From the NCBI GenBank assembly GCA_902761905.1, contig CACWMK010000014.1:1-52919 (forward strand): 52,919 bases of DNA. The letters are read 5' to 3'. A model generated the notes under the pieces. It saw nothing but the letters and a program-made list of their open reading frames with translations, was not told the DNA's origin and did no database searches. Below, piece by piece: positions 7,662 through 15,586 of this stretch; position 1 is the first letter of the stretch, and each line of letters starts with the position of its first letter. This DNA is from an uncultured Prevotellaceae bacterium (GTDB lineage Bacteria; Bacteroidota; Bacteroidia; Bacteroidales; Bacteroidaceae). A program made the translations under genes and the position numbers.

Positions 7662-7904
7662 TTATCTTTCGGGATAAGGATCCAATGTTGTTGTTGGTGT
7701 TGTTGGTGTTGGTGTTGGTGTTGGTGTTGGTGCTCCTGTGCCGTAGGGACCAATTAGTCCTCCTGATACTGTATCCAGGAAATCATCCGAAAATGGAATA
7801 ACGCCGGCCTCCATCAACTTATTGTGGATGCCTTTAATCTCTTGTGTTTTCTGAGCGAGCTGCTCCTTGAGCTGCTCAATCTCTTGATCTGTAAGTGTTG
7901 CCAT
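7662..7904 (-). CDS. Double-glycine precursor peptide with Pro/Thr-repeat core, 80 aa
   Basis: Translation from 7904 gives MATLTDQEIEQLKEQLAQ, a helical leader with MEAGVIPFSDD, and the cleavage motif DFLDTVSGG. The predicted core of about 31 residues starts LIGPYGTGAP, contains Pro-Thr repeats and ends LDPYPER, with no cysteine. A GG-ending leader with hydrophobic residues at -4 and -7 is the substrate signature of C39-peptidase ABC exporters, and such an exporter is encoded 2.5 kb away. The start is chosen as the last Met before the amphipathic leader. It probably shares a transcript with the peptide gene just upstream (55 bp apart). The function of the mature peptide is unknown; a bacteriocin or signal is possible. 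Confidence 0.72.
   Translation of the reverse strand: MATLTDQEIEQLKEQLAQKTQEIKGIHNKLMEAGVIPFSDDFLDTVSGGLIGPYGTGAPTPTPTPTPTTPTTTLDPYPER
7684..7732 (-). repeat. Hexanucleotide tandem repeat encoding Pro-Thr units
   Basis: A run of GTTGGT-type units, with a slightly degenerate start, encodes the alternating Pro-Thr tract of the precursor core. Unit gain or loss would change core length by two residues while keeping the frame. Confidence 0.8.
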
Positions 7905-7959
7905 AATCCGTATAGTATCCTTCGTTGTCACAAACTGTAAAAACCGCAAACTCTAGGGA

Positions 7960-8139
7960 TTATAGATATTCTGCTTGTGAATCTGATGTATCGCCTATTT
8001 CGGGCATAAATCCATTACCGGGTGCACCTGGGGCATCTTCTGGCTTATAATGATCCATTGGAATTCTACCACCATTTACATCATTCAGTACCTCTTCATT
8101 GAGCTCTTGCTCTACTTTCTTTAATTCTTCTTGTTTCAT
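7960..8139 (-). CDS. Double-glycine precursor peptide, 59 aa
   Basis: This small gene encodes MKQEELKKVEQELNEEVLND followed by VNGG and a 35-residue core that begins RIPMDHYKPEDAPG and ends DTSDSQAEYL. The leader closely resembles that of the peptide at 9395 (both begin MKQ(E/D)(E/D)LKK and end LN/LD-x-V-x-GG). The core is acidic, Pro/Gly-rich and lacks cysteine. It is the first gene behind an operator-promoter that is a twin of the export operon's, so co-expression with the exporter is expected. Cleavage after GG by the C39 domain of the adjacent exporter is inferred. Confidence 0.75.
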   Translation of the reverse strand: MKQEELKKVEQELNEEVLNDVNGGRIPMDHYKPEDAPGAPGNGFMPEIGDTSDSQAEYL

Positions 8140-8183
8140 AATACTTATTAATATAGTTTGTTGTTAATGATTAAATTCGAGGG

Positions 8184-8251
8184 CAAAGATACAAACTTTC
8201 TTCGTAATTGTTGTCTCATTTACGGAAAAATGTGTATCAAATCAGGAAAAA
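8184..8251 (-). promoter_or_regulatory. Tandem AraC-type operators and promoter for the minus-strand peptide genes
   Basis: On the minus strand there are two 19-bp sites at 21-bp pitch: TTTTTCCTGATTTGATACA (8251-8233) and TTTTTCCGTAAATGAGACA (8230-8212). A 20-bp gap leads to the -7 box TATCTTTG (8191-8184). The same order, pitch and gap occur at 9016-9083 before the export operon. The sites are probably bound by the AraC-family protein encoded between them. Confidence 0.75.
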
Positions 8252-8262
8252 GCGGTAAAATG

Positions 8263-8293
8263 TTCGTTTTTTCCGAAAAAATATCTATCTTTG
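8263..8293 (+). promoter_or_regulatory. Probable promoter of the membrane-bound AraC gene
   Basis: TATCTTTG at 8286-8293 with TTCG (near-match to TTTG) at 8263-8266 and a 19-bp spacer. The tandem operators end 34 bp upstream of the -7 box, so autoregulation is possible. Confidence 0.6.
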
Positions 8294-8316
8294 CACCGAA
8301 TTATTCGGCTATCCTT

Positions 8317-9015
8317 ATGAGAACTCTAAAACTCATTACCAATATAATTGTTGCGGTTGCACTGCTGGTCATTGCTGCCAGTGGTGGTAGTGATAGCATT
8401 TACCGGATATTACTAGTCGGAACACTCCTGATATGCATACTTCTAGGTTATCTGCTCTGGCGCGCGCGCGTATATAATAGGAAATTAGCATCAGAAAACC
8501 GCAGACTGCATGCTGAGATAGAGCAGAACCGCCAGGAACTACAACTGCAACCGCAGGAACCTCAGCAGGAACAGCTAGAACTGCAGCCGGAGCAACAGGA
8601 GCAGGAACTGCAACCGGAGCAACAGGAGAAGAAGATTGTACAGTTGCAGGTCGCTCCAGTAGAGGAACCCAGCACCGAGCAACAGCTGTTTAGCCGGATC
8701 TGCAAGCTGATGAACGAAGAGAAACCCTATACCGAGGAGACGCTGAATCGCGATGTGCTGGCACAGATGCTGTGTACAAATGCCAAGTATGTGGAGCAGG
8801 CTATACGCCAGTGCTCAAAAGGCGAGACCGTAAGCGACTTTATCAACCGCTATCGCCTGGAGAATGTGGCCCGACTGCTTATATCCACCAGCGACCCAAT
8901 AGCTATCATCGGCGAACTTTCGGGTATCCCAAGCCGCGCCACTTTGGCCCGACTTTTCCGTAATGCATACGGTATGACGCCCAGCGAATACCGAAATATT
9001 ACCCCTAAAACATAG
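8317..9015 (+). CDS. Membrane-anchored AraC-family transcriptional regulator
   Basis: A 232-residue protein with two N-terminal membrane segments (about residues 5-22 and 27-47), a long Gln/Glu-rich helical linker (about 55-110) and a C-terminal AraC/XylS DNA-binding domain (about 125-232). The last contains LNRDVLAQMLCTNAKYVEQA, VSDFINRYRLENVARLL and ATLARLFRNAYGMTPSEYR. There is no ligand-binding or periplasmic sensor domain of note. The start at 8317 lies 24 bp after the promoter, and the upstream in-frame extension would run through promoter and operators. The gene sits between two copies of a 40-bp tandem operator arranged as an inverted pair, which suggests it activates both the minus-strand peptide genes and the plus-strand export operon. 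Confidence 0.85.
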   Translation: MRTLKLITNIIVAVALLVIAASGGSDSIYRILLVGTLLICILLGYLLWRARVYNRKLASENRRLHAEIEQNRQELQLQPQEPQQEQLELQPEQQEQELQPEQQEKKIVQLQVAPVEEPSTEQQLFSRICKLMNEEKPYTEETLNRDVLAQMLCTNAKYVEQAIRQCSKGETVSDFINRYRLENVARLLISTSDPIAIIGELSGIPSRATLARLFRNAYGMTPSEYRNITPKT

Positions 9016-9083
9016 TTTTTCCTAATTTGAGACATATTTTTCCGTAAATGAGACATTAATTACACAAATAGTTTATAATTTTG
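9016..9083 (+). promoter_or_regulatory. Tandem AraC-type operators and promoter for the peptide-export operon
   Basis: Two 19-bp direct repeats, TTTTTCCTAATTTGAGACA (9016-9034) and TTTTTCCGTAAATGAGACA (9037-9055), are followed by a 20-bp gap and the -7 box TAATTTTG (9076-9083). No TTTG -33 box is present; the proximal operator lies over that position, as expected for an activator-dependent promoter. The proximal site is identical to that of the minus-strand promoter. Confidence 0.78.
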
Positions 9084-9104
9084 CCACCAAAATCAATAAC
9101 GAGT

Positions 9105-9389
9105 ATGGAAGTATCATTTGTAATTGCAGTAGCTTTAGGAGTAGCCGTAGTAGTGGTACTCTTAGTTTTGGTAGCAGTCATTGTGTATCAGCGATGGCGC
9201 CTTAGTGATAACAACGCCCATCTGAAGGCGTTTATCAGTGAGAATATGGAAATGCGCGAAAGGTTGCAGGATTATAAGCATACCAGTCAGGCGCAGGTGT
9301 TGCGGCTTAACGAGGACGACCTTGACGTCGTTGCGGCCGCTGGAGTTAATAAGAAAAATACTATTAGTGAGGACCCTTTAAATGATTAA
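9105..9389 (+). CDS. Small single-pass membrane protein with precursor-like C-terminal tail, 94 aa
   Basis: The start at 9105 follows the operon promoter by 21 bases and gives MEVSFVIAVALGVAVVVVLL, a single hydrophobic helix, followed by a soluble helical segment. The C-terminus reads LNEDDLDVVAAAGVNKKN, then TISEDPLND. This tail aligns with the precursor peptide encoded 5 bp downstream (LNEQQLDEVTGGKHTISS, then RDPEA), with the cleavage GG replaced by AAAG. It could be an immunity or anchoring protein, or a diverged precursor fused to a membrane helix. I know no named family for it. Confidence 0.7.
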   Translation: MEVSFVIAVALGVAVVVVLLVLVAVIVYQRWRLSDNNAHLKAFISENMEMRERLQDYKHTSQAQVLRLNEDDLDVVAAAGVNKKNTISEDPLND

Positions 9390-9394
9390 GCATT

Positions 9395-9499
9395 ATGAAA
9401 CAGGACGATTTGAAGAAAGAGCAGCAGCTGAACGAGCAGCAGCTCGACGAGGTTACTGGCGGTAAGCATACGATAAGCTCCAGAGATCCTGAAGCATAA
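9395..9499 (+). CDS. Double-glycine precursor peptide, 34 aa
   Basis: A short gene encoding MKQDDLKKEQQLNEQQLDEV, then TGG and an 11-residue core KHTISSRDPEA. The leader has the consensus of C39-processed double-glycine peptides (LxxxxLDxVxGG). It lies in the export operon, 5 bp after the membrane protein and 25 bp before the HlyD gene, so it should be made together with its exporter. The core has no cysteine and no obvious modification site. It could be a signal peptide or a very small bacteriocin. Confidence 0.78.
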   Translation: MKQDDLKKEQQLNEQQLDEVTGGKHTISSRDPEA

Positions 9500-9524
9500 T
9501 ATGACTGTAGAGAGAGCATAAACT

Positions 9525-10361
9525 ATGGCCGATATATTTAATAAGGAGGCACTGGATGCACTCGATGACCACAGCGAGGTCGAGGAGATGGCGCGAGTAG
9601 CGTCGCCAAAGCTACGACTGGTACTGGGTGCCATGGTAGCCATGATAGTAGTGGTGTGTTATTGGTGTATCTTCGGTACCATCAACTATAAGGTAACAGC
9701 TCAGGGTGTAGTATTTCCATTTGGAGATGCTGCACCCATAAGTGTTCCTTATGATGGAGCTGTGAGTCGTGTGCTGGTTAGTCATGGCACAACCCTGTCA
9801 GCTGGCGCACCAGTGATGGAGATACGTAACGCCTTGTCGGCAACCGCCGTCAAGGCCCCCCGCGCGGGAGTGCTCATACAGACACTACCGCTAAGCACCG
9901 AGTTTAAGGCCGGACAGCCAGTGGCATGGATGCTGCCGCAAGAGCAGCAGATGGCAGGGCGCGAGATGCTGTGCTACGTTACCTACAACGATCTGCGCAA
10001 GCTCAAGCTTGACCAGCAGGTACAGGTAACCCCCGCCAACATGGAGCGCGAAAACTGGGGCTACGCCTACGGACGACTAGTGGGTATAGAACAGTATCCT
10101 ACCACGCGCCAGGAGATCGTTGGCCGCCTGAAACTAGACCCGCTTGCCGCGTTCATACCCGATGGACAGCCCATGTACGAGGTACGAGTAGTGCTCGACG
10201 AGCAGGACGGCGGACTGGTATGGAGCCGCGAGAAGAGTCGCGAAGTAGCCGTGGGCAACGGATCGCTGTGCAACATACAGATCATCACCCAGAGAAAACC
10301 AGTGTGGCGCGTGTTGACAGGTGCTGTTGACAACGCGATCGAGTCGATAAGAGGTAATTAA
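9525..10361 (+). CDS. NHLM-type HlyD-like membrane fusion protein of peptide export
   Basis: A 278-residue adaptor with one N-terminal membrane helix (about 30-52, LGAMVAMIVVVCYWCIFG) and a short biotinyl-lipoyl-like barrel (VTAQGVVFPFGDAAPISVPY, GAVSRVLVSHGTTLSAGAPV). It lacks the long coiled-coil hairpin of classical HlyD. The compact build, the N-terminal KEALDALDD motif and its position before two ABC exporters match the HlyD component of the NHLM (nitrile hydratase-leader microcin) export system. It would link the inner-membrane exporters to outer components. It is separated from the next gene by six bases. Confidence 0.85.
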   Translation: MADIFNKEALDALDDHSEVEEMARVASPKLRLVLGAMVAMIVVVCYWCIFGTINYKVTAQGVVFPFGDAAPISVPYDGAVSRVLVSHGTTLSAGAPVMEIRNALSATAVKAPRAGVLIQTLPLSTEFKAGQPVAWMLPQEQQMAGREMLCYVTYNDLRKLKLDQQVQVTPANMERENWGYAYGRLVGIEQYPTTRQEIVGRLKLDPLAAFIPDGQPMYEVRVVLDEQDGGLVWSREKSREVAVGNGSLCNIQIITQRKPVWRVLTGAVDNAIESIRGN

Positions 10362-10367
10362 TCATCT

Positions 10368-12509
10368 ATGAGCAGAAACAAGGTAGTAAAGGTGCCGCAG
10401 GTAATGCAGATGGAGGCCGTGGAGTGTGGAGCCGCATCGCTTACGATGATACTGGCCCACTACGGCAAGTGGCTGCCGCTGGAACAGGTGCGTGTGGCCT
10501 GTGGAGTGAGCCGCGACGGTTCGTCGGCCAAATCTATACTCCAAGCCGCTCGTAACTACGGGCTCGATGCCAAGGGCTACCGTGTGACACCCGATGCCCT
10601 CGACGGCAAACAGCCAGCCATCATACACTGGAACTTTGAGCACTTCGTGGTGTTCAGAGGCATTGATCGTAAGGGCCGTGTCTGTATCAATGATCCAGGC
10701 TTTGGTCCGGTAAAATATCCGATGGAAGAGTTCCGCAAGCACTTTACAGGTGTTTGTCTTACCTTCGAACCTACCGAAAGATTTGAGAAAGGTGGCGAGC
10801 AGACCAGTATCCTGTCCTATGTGCGTCGTAACCTCCGTGGAGCCAGCGAGGCTTTCTGGCTCACATTTACGTTTGCACTTATGGCGGCATTCGTGGCGCT
10901 GTTCACACCACTGTTTACACGTATATTCCTCGACGAGATACTCTCGGGCAAGAATGCCGACTGGGCCAAGTGGTTCCTGATAGCCATGGGCGCGCTGGCT
11001 GTATTCCAGTTCCTGGTTGTGCTGTTGCGCACCCGCTACACCAAGCGTGTGGCCGGTTCGCTGGCGCTTAAGGGCAACAAGGAGTATCTGCACCACCTGC
11101 TGCGCCTGCCGATGTCGTTCTTTGCCATGCGAAACGTGGGCGACCTGCAGCAGCGCATGCATCTTAACGAGACCATCACCCATGCAATGGTAGAGGTGCT
11201 GGCACCGCAGGTCATCAACATCTGTCTGCTGGTGCTCTATCTCATGCTGATGTTCGTCTATTCTGTATGGCTTACTCTTATCGGAATGCTGGCAGCCGTA
11301 ATCAATCTGTTGCTGGTAAAGCATTTCTCTGCCAGACGCATCAATCTGATGCGATCGATGGAGCAGAGCGAAGGTAAATACTTCTCGGCCACCATATCGT
11401 GTATCGACAACATGGAGAGCATCAAGGCCGCTGGTGCCGAGACAGGATTCTTTAAGTTCTGGAGCGGACTATGGACACACAAGTTCAACGCAAACGGACG
11501 TGCCGACCGCGAACAGACACAGATGGCTCTGCTGCCCGTGCTAGCCACAGGACTGGTAAACATGGCTATACTGGTGCTTGGCGCCTACCTGATACTGCAG
11601 GGCGAACTTACGGTGGGTATGCTCTTGGCATTCCAAGGTTTTATGGGCTCGTTTCTTGAGCCTGTTAATGCCATCGTAAACGCATCGCAGACCATTGTAG
11701 CTATGCGCAGCCAGATGGAACGTGTGGAGGATGTGATGAAATATCCCGAAGACCACCGAGACAATAAGGGAGAGGTGGTTAGAGGCAAGCTCACCGGACT
11801 GCTCGAACTTAAGAACGTGACGTTCGGCTACTCACCGCTGATGCCTCCGCTTATCCAGGATTTTAATCTTAGGATAGAACCCGGCCACAGTGTGGCATTC
11901 GTAGGTTCGTCGGGCTGCGGAAAGAGCACACTTGCCAAACTGATATCAGGACTTTACAAGCCATGGAGCGGCGAGATAACTATCGACGGTCGTCCCATCG
12001 AGAGCATATCGAGCGAAGAACTCACCAACTCGGTAGCAGTAATCGACCAGAATGTGGTGCTGTTCGACGACACCGTGGCGCAGAACATACGTATGTGGGA
12101 CTCTGTCATCGAGGACTTTACGATGGTTATGGCATGCAACGACGCACAGATACGTGCCGACATCATGACTCGTCCTGAGGGCTTTAATACTAAGATAATC
12201 AAGGGCGGACAGAACTTCAGCGGCGGCCAGCGCCAACGTATGGAGATAGCCACGGCACTGGCCAAGGAACCCGCCTTGCTGATAATGGACGAGGCCACCA
12301 GTGCACTCGATCCCAAGACCGAGGACGAGGTGATGAACCGCATCCGACAGATCGGTCCCACACAGATAATCATAGCCCACCGACTGAGCACCATACGCGA
12401 CTGCGACGAGATAATCGTAATGGATCAAGGCAGGATACTGCAGCGTGGTCGCCACGAGGAGTTGATTGAACAAGAGGGAATGTATCGCGACCTTATGAAG
12501 AGTGAATAA
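10368..12509 (+). CDS. NHLM-type peptidase-containing ABC exporter (C39 peptidase, permease, ATPase)
   Basis: A 713-residue bacteriocin-type ABC transporter. Residues 1-125 form a C39 cysteine peptidase with catalytic Cys20 (MEAVECGAAS), His92 (WNFEHFVVF) and Asp109 (INDPGFG), which cuts leaders after GG. A six-helix permease follows (about 165-430). The ATPase has Walker A FVGSSGCGKSTL, signature FSGGQRQRME and Walker B LLIMDEATSALD. VRVACGVSRDGSSAKSILQA and the overall sequence are those of the first ABC protein of NHLM systems. All catalytic residues are intact. It should process and export the GG peptides encoded at 7662, 7960 and 9395. Confidence 0.93.
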   Translation: MSRNKVVKVPQVMQMEAVECGAASLTMILAHYGKWLPLEQVRVACGVSRDGSSAKSILQAARNYGLDAKGYRVTPDALDGKQPAIIHWNFEHFVVFRGIDRKGRVCINDPGFGPVKYPMEEFRKHFTGVCLTFEPTERFEKGGEQTSILSYVRRNLRGASEAFWLTFTFALMAAFVALFTPLFTRIFLDEILSGKNADWAKWFLIAMGALAVFQFLVVLLRTRYTKRVAGSLALKGNKEYLHHLLRLPMSFFAMRNVGDLQQRMHLNETITHAMVEVLAPQVINICLLVLYLMLMFVYSVWLTLIGMLAAVINLLLVKHFSARRINLMRSMEQSEGKYFSATISCIDNMESIKAAGAETGFFKFWSGLWTHKFNANGRADREQTQMALLPVLATGLVNMAILVLGAYLILQGELTVGMLLAFQGFMGSFLEPVNAIVNASQTIVAMRSQMERVEDVMKYPEDHRDNKGEVVRGKLTGLLELKNVTFGYSPLMPPLIQDFNLRIEPGHSVAFVGSSGCGKSTLAKLISGLYKPWSGEITIDGRPIESISSEELTNSVAVIDQNVVLFDDTVAQNIRMWDSVIEDFTMVMACNDAQIRADIMTRPEGFNTKIIKGGQNFSGGQRQRMEIATALAKEPALLIMDEATSALDPKTEDEVMNRIRQIGPTQIIIAHRLSTIRDCDEIIVMDQGRILQRGRHEELIEQEGMYRDLMKSE

Positions 12510-12512
12510 ACT

Positions 12513-14681
12513 ATGGCAGTATATATTAACCAGATAAACAAGCGTAAGGCTGCAGAGCAGGCTGCACTGGCCGAGGTAAACGAGAAGGCCAGCAAACGAC
12601 TTGGCTTTATCGACGGCAAGCGCCCCGTGCCACAAAACGACGAGAGTGCGCTGCGCCAGATACTTGAGGCCTTGGGCATAACCGACTACGAGTTTGAGGA
12701 CGACTATCTGCAGTCGCCCGAGGAACAGCTTACCGGCATACTACGTTCGCGAGGCATAATGATGCGCGACATCCAACTGATCGGAGAATGGTGGAACGAG
12801 TGTGTAGGTCCGCTGCTGGGCTATGCCAAGGATGGCAGACTGGTGGCCCTTACCCCCACCAAGACCGGACTGGGCTACCAGTACCGACAGAAAGACGGAT
12901 CGATACGCAAGGTGGCACGCGAGGATATGGGCACCGAACTTAAGCCCAAAGCCGTGACCTTCACCAAGGCACTACCGCTGAAACCGCTCAAGTTAAAGCA
13001 TCTGATGGAGTTCACATGGGATGTGGTATCAGGACCAAATGCATTGTTGCTGGTGGCATGCGCGCTGGTGGTCATCCTGCTGGGTATGTTCACCCCAATG
13101 GCCAACAAGCTTATCTTCGACACCGTGATCCCTACCGGCGATGCATCCGACCTGTTGCCCATCACCGGACTGCTGATTGGAGCCACCGTGGGCACTATGC
13201 TGCTTACTTTAACCCGCAACCTGTATATCATACGTATACAGCACATCGTCGAACTACACGTGCAGAACGCAGTAATGGCACGCACATTCCTGCTGTCGCC
13301 CACATTCTTCAGCAAGAACTCATCGGGCGAACTTACTGCCAAACTGCAGAATGTGGCAGCGCTATGTTCGCTCATCAACGAGAATATTGTGGGTGTACTG
13401 CTTTCGGCTGTACTCAGCGTTATCTATCTGGTGCAGGTCTACATCTATGGCGGCAAACTGCTATTGCCGGCCCTGATAATCATTGTGGCTCAATCCTTAG
13501 TGCTGACAATGAACTATCGCTACACAGTAAGATTGCGCCAGAATTACACCGAGCGTGCCACAAAACTGAGCGGACTGGAGTACAATCTGTTTGCGGGCAT
13601 ACAGAAAATCAAGCTTACGGGTAGCGAGAACCGCGCCTTTGCCCGTTGGCTCGATCACTACAGCGCAGCCGCAAAATTCATTTATAACCCCGCATTCAAA
13701 GACCGCTTCTGTCCTGCACTGAGCGCGCTGCTGGGTCTGGGCGGCGCCATGTTCATATTCTGGAGCACACTGTCCAACGGTGTTACCACGTCCGACTATA
13801 TCGCATTCAGTTCGGCCTTTGGCATGATCACCGCCTCGCTGGCACAGCTTAATCTGGTTATACCAGAGTTGGCACAGATAAAGCCACTGCTCGAGAGTGT
13901 TAAGCCAATACTTGAGGCTGTGCCCGAGATGGAGGACAAGGCTCCGCAGGTAGCAGGCCTTTATGGCAGTATCGAGGTTTCGGATGTATCGTTCCGCTAC
14001 GACGAAGACGGTCCGATGATACTCGACAACCTGTCGCTTAAGATAAAAGCAGGCGAATACGTGGGCATTGTGGGCAAGTCGGGCTGCGGAAAGAGTACGC
14101 TGATGCGACTGATGCTAGGTTTCGAGGCTCCAATATCCGGCGGTATCTACTACGACAACTACGACCTGTCGAAGGTCGACAAGGCCTCGCTGCGTCGCAA
14201 GATAGGTTGCTGTCTGCAGAGCGGCAGCCTGTTCACCGGCGACCTCTTCCATAATATCACCATCACCGCCCCGTGGGCCACTCACGACGATGCCTGGGAG
14301 GCGCTGCGCATGGCCTGCATGGAGGATGATGTGCGCCGCATGCCTATGGGCCTGCACACTGTGGTGAGCGAGGGTGGCGGTGGATTCAGCGGCGGACAGA
14401 AGCAGCGCATACTGATAGCGCGCGCACTGATATCAAAGCCTAACATCATATTCTTCGACGAGGCTACATCGGCACTCGATAATATTGCCCAGAAGTCGGT
14501 GAGCGACAATCTCGACAAACTCAGGTGCACACGCGTGGTCATAGCCCACCGTCTGTCTACTATCCGCCACTGCGACCGTATCGTGGTGCTCGACAAGGGA
14601 CACATAGCAGAGCAGGGCACATTCGAGGAACTGATGGCTAACAAGGGGCTGTTCTACGAAATGGCTCAAAGACAACTTTAA
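12513..14681 (+). CDS. NHLM-type second ABC exporter with degenerate peptidase-like N-domain
   Basis: A 722-residue ABC exporter that starts three bases after the previous gene. The first about 150 residues lack the C39 catalytic Cys but keep a peptidase-like remnant (IGEWWNECVGPLLGYAKDGR, LVALTPTKTGLGYQYR). The permease spans about 165-430. The ATPase has IVGKSGCGKSTL, FSGGQKQRILIARAL and IIFFDEATSALD. HTVVSEGGGGFSGGQKQR and the FEELMANKGLFYEMAQRQ ending are typical of NHLM ABC2. With the first ABC protein it may form a heterodimer in which one half carries the peptidase. No inactivating change is visible in its ATPase motifs. Confidence 0.9.
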   Translation: MAVYINQINKRKAAEQAALAEVNEKASKRLGFIDGKRPVPQNDESALRQILEALGITDYEFEDDYLQSPEEQLTGILRSRGIMMRDIQLIGEWWNECVGPLLGYAKDGRLVALTPTKTGLGYQYRQKDGSIRKVAREDMGTELKPKAVTFTKALPLKPLKLKHLMEFTWDVVSGPNALLLVACALVVILLGMFTPMANKLIFDTVIPTGDASDLLPITGLLIGATVGTMLLTLTRNLYIIRIQHIVELHVQNAVMARTFLLSPTFFSKNSSGELTAKLQNVAALCSLINENIVGVLLSAVLSVIYLVQVYIYGGKLLLPALIIIVAQSLVLTMNYRYTVRLRQNYTERATKLSGLEYNLFAGIQKIKLTGSENRAFARWLDHYSAAAKFIYNPAFKDRFCPALSALLGLGGAMFIFWSTLSNGVTTSDYIAFSSAFGMITASLAQLNLVIPELAQIKPLLESVKPILEAVPEMEDKAPQVAGLYGSIEVSDVSFRYDEDGPMILDNLSLKIKAGEYVGIVGKSGCGKSTLMRLMLGFEAPISGGIYYDNYDLSKVDKASLRRKIGCCLQSGSLFTGDLFHNITITAPWATHDDAWEALRMACMEDDVRRMPMGLHTVVSEGGGGFSGGQKQRILIARALISKPNIIFFDEATSALDNIAQKSVSDNLDKLRCTRVVIAHRLSTIRHCDRIVVLDKGHIAEQGTFEELMANKGLFYEMAQRQL

Positions 14682-14698
14682 AGATATAACATTAAGAT

Positions 14699-15586
14699 AT
14701 GAAACGAGGATTTATTATAATAGCCGCGGGGGCAATGATGCTGATGAGTTGCGGCGGAGCAAGTACTAAGGATACTGCCAGCAAGAAGGATTCGGTGCAG
14801 ACTGCGTTGAATCAAGGGGACAGGTCGCTTGATTCTGTCCAGAATCATGGACCTGTCCCCATGATTCAACAACAAACCATGGGTAAGGTGGTGGCTGAGC
14901 GGTATGCCGACCTGGCATTCGAGACAGCACTGCCCATAGAGCGAGTACTGGTGAAAAACGGTCAGCATGTGCGCCAGGGACAAGTGCTGGCACAACTCGA
15001 CCAGTTTAAGCTGCGCACTGCCATTGCCCAGCAGGAACGCGCCATAGAGCAGTCTCAGCTACAGATTGAACAGGCCTACCTGCAGATGCAGGATGTGATA
15101 ATAGCTCAGGGCTACGATCCCGACAAGAAAGACCAGGTACCCGCCAACGTGATGCACAATGCCGACGTGAAATCAGGCTATGCGCTATCCAAGAGTCTGT
15201 TGGCTTTGGCTAAAACCAAACTGGAAGCAGCCCGTCACGAGCTGCGCAGTGGCGTGCTCACAGCCCCGTTCGACGGTGTGGTAGCCAATGTGTCGGTACA
15301 GGCACACCAGCTGGCACAGGCCGGACAGACCGTTTGCCGTGTGATAGCTTCGGGCAGTATGAACGTGGAGTTTCGTGTGATGGAGGCCGACCTGGCCAAG
15401 TACAAGATAGGCACTAAGGTAGCAGTGATTCCGGTAGCCGACCGATCACACACATACAATGCCACCGTGAGCGAGATTAATCCCGTTGTCGACGAGCAGG
15501 GAGCAGTAACCCTGCGTGCCCAGCTGGCCAGCGGTACAACTCTGTTCGACGGCATGAACGTAGAAGTATTGACAATTGACAAATGA
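14699..15586 (+). CDS. Periplasmic adaptor lipoprotein (RND/HlyD-type) of the export operon
   Basis: A 295-residue membrane fusion protein with a lipobox (GAMMLMSCGG, Cys about residue 19), so it is probably anchored as a lipoprotein. Barrel and coiled-coil segments are visible: PIERVLVKNGQHVRQGQVLA, a helical hairpin rich in Gln/Ala (about 100-170) and SGVLTAPFDGVVANVSVQ. It resembles adaptors of efflux systems more than NHLM HlyD and presumably bridges to the TolC gene that follows. Residues about 37-57 are encoded by a palindromic repeat in frame. The last codons (LTIDK, stop) are made of an AATTGACA repeat. It lies 17 bases after the ABC gene. Confidence 0.85.
   Translation: MKRGFIIIAAGAMMLMSCGGASTKDTASKKDSVQTALNQGDRSLDSVQNHGPVPMIQQQTMGKVVAERYADLAFETALPIERVLVKNGQHVRQGQVLAQLDQFKLRTAIAQQERAIEQSQLQIEQAYLQMQDVIIAQGYDPDKKDQVPANVMHNADVKSGYALSKSLLALAKTKLEAARHELRSGVLTAPFDGVVANVSVQAHQLAQAGQTVCRVIASGSMNVEFRVMEADLAKYKIGTKVAVIPVADRSHTYNATVSEINPVVDEQGAVTLRAQLASGTTLFDGMNVEVLTIDK
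14809..14867 (+). repeat. In-frame palindromic GGGGACAGGTC repeat inside the adaptor gene
   Basis: The left arm GAATCAAGGGGACAGGTC (14809-14826) and the right arm GACCTGTCCCCATGATTC (14850-14867) pair with one mismatch over 18 bases. An inner GATTCTGTCCAGAATC palindrome lies between them. The element encodes the linker between the lipobox and the first barrel strand. Confidence 0.85.

Noticed and set aside
10362-11324. Long minus-strand ORF opposite the C39 ABC gene
   Set aside because: It is an antisense shadow of a well-supported gene, rich in His/Gln/Cys and without any family motif.
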